Shown here in pieces: positions 43,196 to 44,655 of a stretch of DNA of 44,655 nt. This stretch comes from Candidatus Nanopelagicales bacterium (lineage in GTDB: Bacteria; Actinomycetota; Actinomycetes; S36-B12; CAIYMF01): NCBI GenBank assembly GCA_017882705.1, contig JADGOZ010000186.1:1-44655 (forward strand), read 5' to 3'. Positions within the stretch are counted from its first letter, which is position 1, and every line of letters begins with the position of its first letter. Below the pieces are notes generated by a model. The model was not told where the DNA came from and made no database searches. It saw only the letters and a list, made by a program, of their open reading frames with translations. The position numbers and the translations under genes are program-made.

Positions 43196-43861
43196 GTGAC
43201 CGCGACCGTGAGCACCGGCTCCGTCGCCGCCCCCGTGCGGCGCCGGTCGCCCCTGCGTGCCGTGCTCGCCGCGCTGCTCGCCGTCGTCGCCTTCCTGGTC
43301 GTCGTGCTGCCCGCCGCGGCGGGCCTGCAGGTCCTGCGGGCCGCGCGGCAGGACGACCGCACGCCGACCGACGTCGTCGTGGTCCTCGGCGCCGCGCAGT
43401 TCAACGGGCACCCCAGTCCGGTTCTCGCGGCGCGGCTGGCGCACGGCGCCGAGCTCTACTCCGCGGGCGTCGCGTCGCACGTCGTGACCGTGGGTGCCAA
43501 CCAGCCCGGCGACCGCACCACCGAGGCGGCGGTCGGCGCCGGGTGGCTCGTCTCCCAGGGCATCCCGAGAGGCGACGTCACGGCGTTGCCGGTCGGGCAC
43601 GACACGCTGTCAAGCCTCACCGCCGTCGCCGCGCTCATGGCGAAGCGCGGCTGGACGAGCGCCACGATCGTCACCGACCCCGCGCACGAGGCGCGCAGCC
43701 TGGCCATGGCGCGCGCGCTCGGCATCCAGGCGCACGGGTCGCCGACCCAGCACGGCTCCGGGTCGAGCCTCACCGTCGAGTACGTCGTCCGCGAGACCGG
43801 CGGCCTGCTCTTCTTCTGGGTCGTCGAACGTCGTGACATCGACCAGGTCGTCGGCGTCTGA
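43196..43861 (+). CDS. DUF218 (ElyC/SanA/YdcF family) membrane protein
   Basis: A 221-residue protein. One N-terminal helix ([20 protein letters not shown]) anchors a DUF218 domain: [54 protein letters not shown] and [15 protein letters not shown]. Family members act in envelope maintenance. The GTG start has GAGACT at 43183-43188, seven bases upstream, and no close ribosome-binding site (GGGAG is 12 bases away). The dGTPase gene follows after 47 bases from its own promoter. Confidence 0.85.
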   Translation: MTATVSTGSVAAPVRRRSPLRAVLAALLAVVAFLVVVLPAAAGLQVLRAARQDDRTPTDVVVVLGAAQFNGHPSPVLAARLAHGAELYSAGVASHVVTVGANQPGDRTTEAAVGAGWLVSQGIPRGDVTALPVGHDTLSSLTAVAALMAKRGWTSATIVTDPAHEARSLAMARALGIQAHGSPTQHGSGSSLTVEYVVRETGGLLFFWVVERRDIDQVVGV

Positions 43862-43895
43862 CGTCGGCGCCCCGACGCGGGTCCGAGCCGGCGGC

Positions 43896-43901
43896 TAGGG
43901 T
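43896..43901 (+). promoter_or_regulatory. -10 box of a leaderless promoter for the dGTPase gene
   Basis: TAGGGT lies seven bases before ATG 43909, without a ribosome-binding site. Confidence 0.6.
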
Positions 43902-43908
43902 CGTCCCG

Positions 43909-44655
43909 ATGGACCTCCACCCGGCGTACGACGACGACCGTCTCTCCGACGGCTACGTCCACGACGACGAGGCGCGCTGGGTCGCCGAGGCGCCCAAGCG
44001 CGCGGGCCGCACCGCGTTCGCCCGCGACCGCGCCCGCGTGCTGCACTCCGCGGCGCTGCGACGCCTCGCCGCCAAGACCCAGGTGATCGCGGCGGGGGAG
44101 AGCGACTTCCTGCGCACCCGGCTGACCCACTCGCTCGAGTGCGCTCAGGTCGGGCGGGAGCTCGGCGCGGCACTCGGCTGCGACCCCGACCTCGTCGAGG
44201 TCGCGTGCCTGTCGCACGACCTCGGCCACCCGCCGTTCGGGCACAACGGCGAGGACGCGCTCGACGACGTCTCCGCCGCCATCGGGGGCTTCGAGGGCAA
44301 CGCGCAGTCGCTGCGCATCCTGACCCGGCTCGAGGCCAAGACGTTCAGCCCGGCCGACGGCCCGCGGCCCGACGGCCCGGTCGGTCTCAACCTCACCCGT
44401 GCCGCTCTCGACGCTGCGACGAAGTACCCCTGGCAGCGGCGCGAGGGAGCCCGCAAGTTCGGCGTCTACGACGACGACCTCGAGGTCTTCACCTGGCTGC
44501 GCGCCGGCGCGCCCGGCACACGGACCTGCTTCGAGGCGCAGGTGATGGACTGGGCCGACGACGTCGACGTGTTCACCTGGGTGCGCTCCGGAGCGCCACT
44601 CGACCGCGGATGCTTCGAGTCGCAGGTGATGGACTGGGCCGGCGACGTCGCCTAC
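43909..44655 (+). CDS. dgt: Deoxyguanosinetriphosphate triphosphohydrolase (partial, runs off the window)
   Basis: The first 249 codons of a dGTPase that cleaves dGTP to deoxyguanosine and triphosphate. HD-domain residues are visible: LTHSLECAQ (H74), [15 protein letters not shown] (H103-D104, H112) and [11 protein letters not shown] before them. The open frame reaches the right end without a stop, so the C-terminal part is outside the window. Residues 192-219 ([11 protein letters not shown] and [13 protein letters not shown]) are followed by a second similar copy at 220-247 ([11 protein letters not shown] and [13 protein letters not shown]), 20 of 28 residues identical. Only one copy is usual, so the protein is about 28 residues longer than expected at this point. 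Confidence 0.9.
   Translation, partial: MDLHPAYDDDRLSDGYVHDDEARWVAEAPKRAGRTAFARDRARVLHSAALRRLAAKTQVIAAGESDFLRTRLTHSLECAQVGRELGAALGCDPDLVEVACLSHDLGHPPFGHNGEDALDDVSAAIGGFEGNAQSLRILTRLEAKTFSPADGPRPDGPVGLNLTRAALDAATKYPWQRREGARKFGVYDDDLEVFTWLRAGAPGTRTCFEAQVMDWADDVDVFTWVRSGAPLDRGCFESQVMDWAGDVAY

Overview
The window is a very GC-rich bacterial chromosome segment with the gene order of a Gram-positive actinobacterium. Evidence is the blocks hrcA-dnaJ-rsmE-HIT-phoH-ybeY-corC-era-recO-uppS and lepA-fadD-hemW, a DUF3097 gene divergent from hrcA, many GTG starts, and many genes that look leaderless (a TANNNT-like -10 box 5-7 nt before the start codon). A Nocardioidaceae-like member of the Propionibacteriales is the best guess. 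This is inference from gene content and order; no rRNA or tRNA gene is present to settle it.

Layout. 1-5270: translation factor lepA, a long-chain acyl-CoA ligase and hemW. 5278-7800 (minus): two proline-rich membrane proteins and a DUF3097 gene. 7925-17670 (plus): a compact housekeeping run starting at a CIRCE operator, namely hrcA, dnaJ, rsmE, a GT87 mannosyltransferase squeezed in with overlaps on both sides, a HIT protein, phoH, ybeY, a CorC-type CBS protein, a cytidine-deaminase-like protein without zinc ligands, an EamA transporter and era. 17741-19990 (minus): a GNAT and an AI-2E permease. 20080-21672: recO and uppS. 21694-22846 (minus): a ZIP metal transporter overlapping a Fur/Zur-type regulator, with a 17-bp Zur/Fur-like palindrome upstream. 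22901-27249: a DUF6703-like membrane protein, an ABM-domain/phosphoribosyltransferase pair, glyS, a 55-residue small protein and a saccharopine-dehydrogenase-like reductase. 27243-33612: a large lipoprotein, a VOC protein, a PAS-GGDEF diguanylate cyclase, a dus tRNA-dihydrouridine synthase, an M15 peptidase lipoprotein and a FrnE-like DsbA protein.

33613-36168 looks like an accessory, decaying patch: a DUF4386 membrane protein with unusual codon use, the C-terminal stub of an LpqC-like esterase, a GNAT gene with its middle deleted, and a Cys-rich orphan. 36169-42335 holds an MFS exporter, an HbpS/GlcG-family gene behind a single-chain tandem TetR regulator, and pyruvate phosphate dikinase. 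The right end has a PepSY membrane protein, a DUF218 (ElyC/SanA) protein and a dGTPase that runs off the window and carries an internal tandem duplication.

No phage, IS element, CRISPR array or defence cluster was seen. The most unusual items are the tandem TetR, the metal-less cytidine deaminase homologue, the duplicated segment in the dGTPase, the repeated 44-bp palindromic intergenic element, and the dense set of leaderless-type starts.
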